Positions 63,493 through 64,000 of a stretch of 64,000 bases of DNA are shown here, one piece after another. Made by a program: the position numbers and the translations under genes. Below the pieces are notes generated by a model, which made no database searches, had not been told where the DNA came from, and worked only from the letters and a program-made list of their open reading frames with translations. Every line of letters starts with the position of its first letter. Position 1 is the stretch's first letter. Source of the DNA: Rhizobium sp. RCAM05350 (GTDB taxonomy: Bacteria > Pseudomonadota > Alphaproteobacteria > Rhizobiales > Rhizobiaceae); NCBI GenBank assembly GCA_024426085.1, contig CP087974.1, forward strand, positions 1,922,001 to 1,986,000, given 5' to 3'.

Positions 63493-64000
63493 TCAATAGG
63501 CGGCTTGATAGATCGAAAGAATGTCGTCGCGTCCGAGATCGCGCGGATTGTTGTCCAGCAAACGGCGAATGGCGAAGGCATCGTCGGCCATGATGCCGAG
63601 ATCCGTTTCCGGCACGCCAAGCGCGGAGAGCCGCATCTCGATGCCGAGCGCCGCGCAGAAGCCGAACGTGACATCGAAGACCGCAGCCTGATCCGCGCCG
63701 GCCTTGAGATCGAGCGCGGCGATCACCTGCGCCGTCTTGTCCACTGCCGCCCGCGCGTTGAATGCCAGCACATGCGGAAAGATGAGGGCATTGGCGGCGC
63801 CATGAGCGACATGCCAGCGTGTGCCGAGCGGATAGGCAAGCGCGTGACCACCGGCAGTATTCACCGGCCCCAGACAGAAACCGCCGTAGAGCGAAGCGAG
63901 CGACAGACCAGCCCGCGCTTCGGCGTCGCCACCATCGGCGACTGCACGGGCGAGATAACGACCGACTAGGGCGCACGCCCTCGATCGCATAAAGGTCGAT
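63493..64000 (-). CDS. Iron-containing alcohol dehydrogenase, C-terminal part (window edge)
   Basis: ALAYPLGTRWHVAHGAANALIFPHV is the family iron-binding motif region, and GLSLASLYGGFCLGPVNTAG precedes it. The frame changes near 63970, and the gene continues beyond the window. The end is at 63493. Family members include maleylacetate reductases and sugar-alcohol dehydrogenases. It lies upstream of the PdxA-family gene by about 60 bp on the same strand, probably in one operon. Confidence 0.8.
   Translation of the reverse strand, partial: STFMRSRACALVGRYLARAVADGGDAEARAGLSLASLYGGFCLGPVNTAGGHALAYPLGTRWHVAHGAANALIFPHVLAFNARAAVDKTAQVIAALDLKAGADQAAVFDVTFGFCAALGIEMRLSALGVPETDLGIMADDAFAIRRLLDNNPRDLGRDDILSIYQAAY

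Overview
The window is chromosomal DNA of an alphaproteobacterium of the Rhizobium/Agrobacterium type. The evidence is a bioBFDAZ operon with a BioR (GntR-type) repressor and BioR boxes, a TPP-riboswitch thiCOSGE-thiD locus, DUF992, DUF2948 and UPF0262 genes, and the core run murA-DUF2948-hisD-UPF0262-phosphatase-infA-maf-yacG. Core genes are GC-rich with dense 4-bp ATGA or GTGA overlaps. Roughly half of the longer genes, including essential ones (murA, hisD, thiC, bioF), are interrupted by single-base indels, often in homopolymers. I read these as probable sequence errors and annotate each such gene as one unit with the break noted.

Layout: 1-5.5 kb is biotin synthesis (bioZ partial, bioA, bioD, bioF, bioB, then bioR), all on the minus strand. 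5.7-11.1 kb is thiamine synthesis on the plus strand behind a TPP riboswitch. 11.2-17.9 kb holds an ABC transporter with a degenerate ATPase domain, an exported DUF992 protein, a Gfo/Idh/MocA dehydrogenase with a ThuA-like partner, a class III nucleotide cyclase and a small exported protein. 18.4-25.6 kb is an accessory patch: a truncated TniQ-like gene, an IS3-family (IS407-group) element, a truncated DUF3644 gene, a truncated Panacea/DUF4065 gene, and then an unusual operon of a TrpF-like isomerase overlapping a tandem-duplicated phosphoribosyltransferase-like protein, followed by a PD-(D/E)XK/DUF4268 gene.

26.02-51.55 kb is a 25.5-kb integrative element inserted in the 3' end of tRNA-Thr(GGT). 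A 25-bp direct repeat marks both ends and a tyrosine integrase lies next to the tRNA. The element carries a three-gene overlapping operon (type III-like Mod, a GmrSD-type DUF262-DUF1524 protein, Res helicase-nuclease), two uncharacterised two-gene modules, a serine resolvase with res-like repeats, a MobV-like relaxase, a rolling-circle-type Rep and a SNF2 helicase with a repeat-bearing tail. This gene set suggests an integrative mobilizable element carrying anti-phage cargo.

51.7-57.9 kb is core chromosome ending in tRNA-Phe(GAA). 57.9-61.05 kb is a small cargo-only insertion bounded by tRNA-Phe and an imperfect 31-bp copy of its 3' end. The window ends with small genes, a lipoprotein, a PdxA-family dehydrogenase and a partial iron-dependent alcohol dehydrogenase. 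The strongest candidate for an undescribed system is the TrpF-like/phosphoribosyltransferase operon at 21.6-24.0 kb. The Mod-GmrSD-Res operon comes next.
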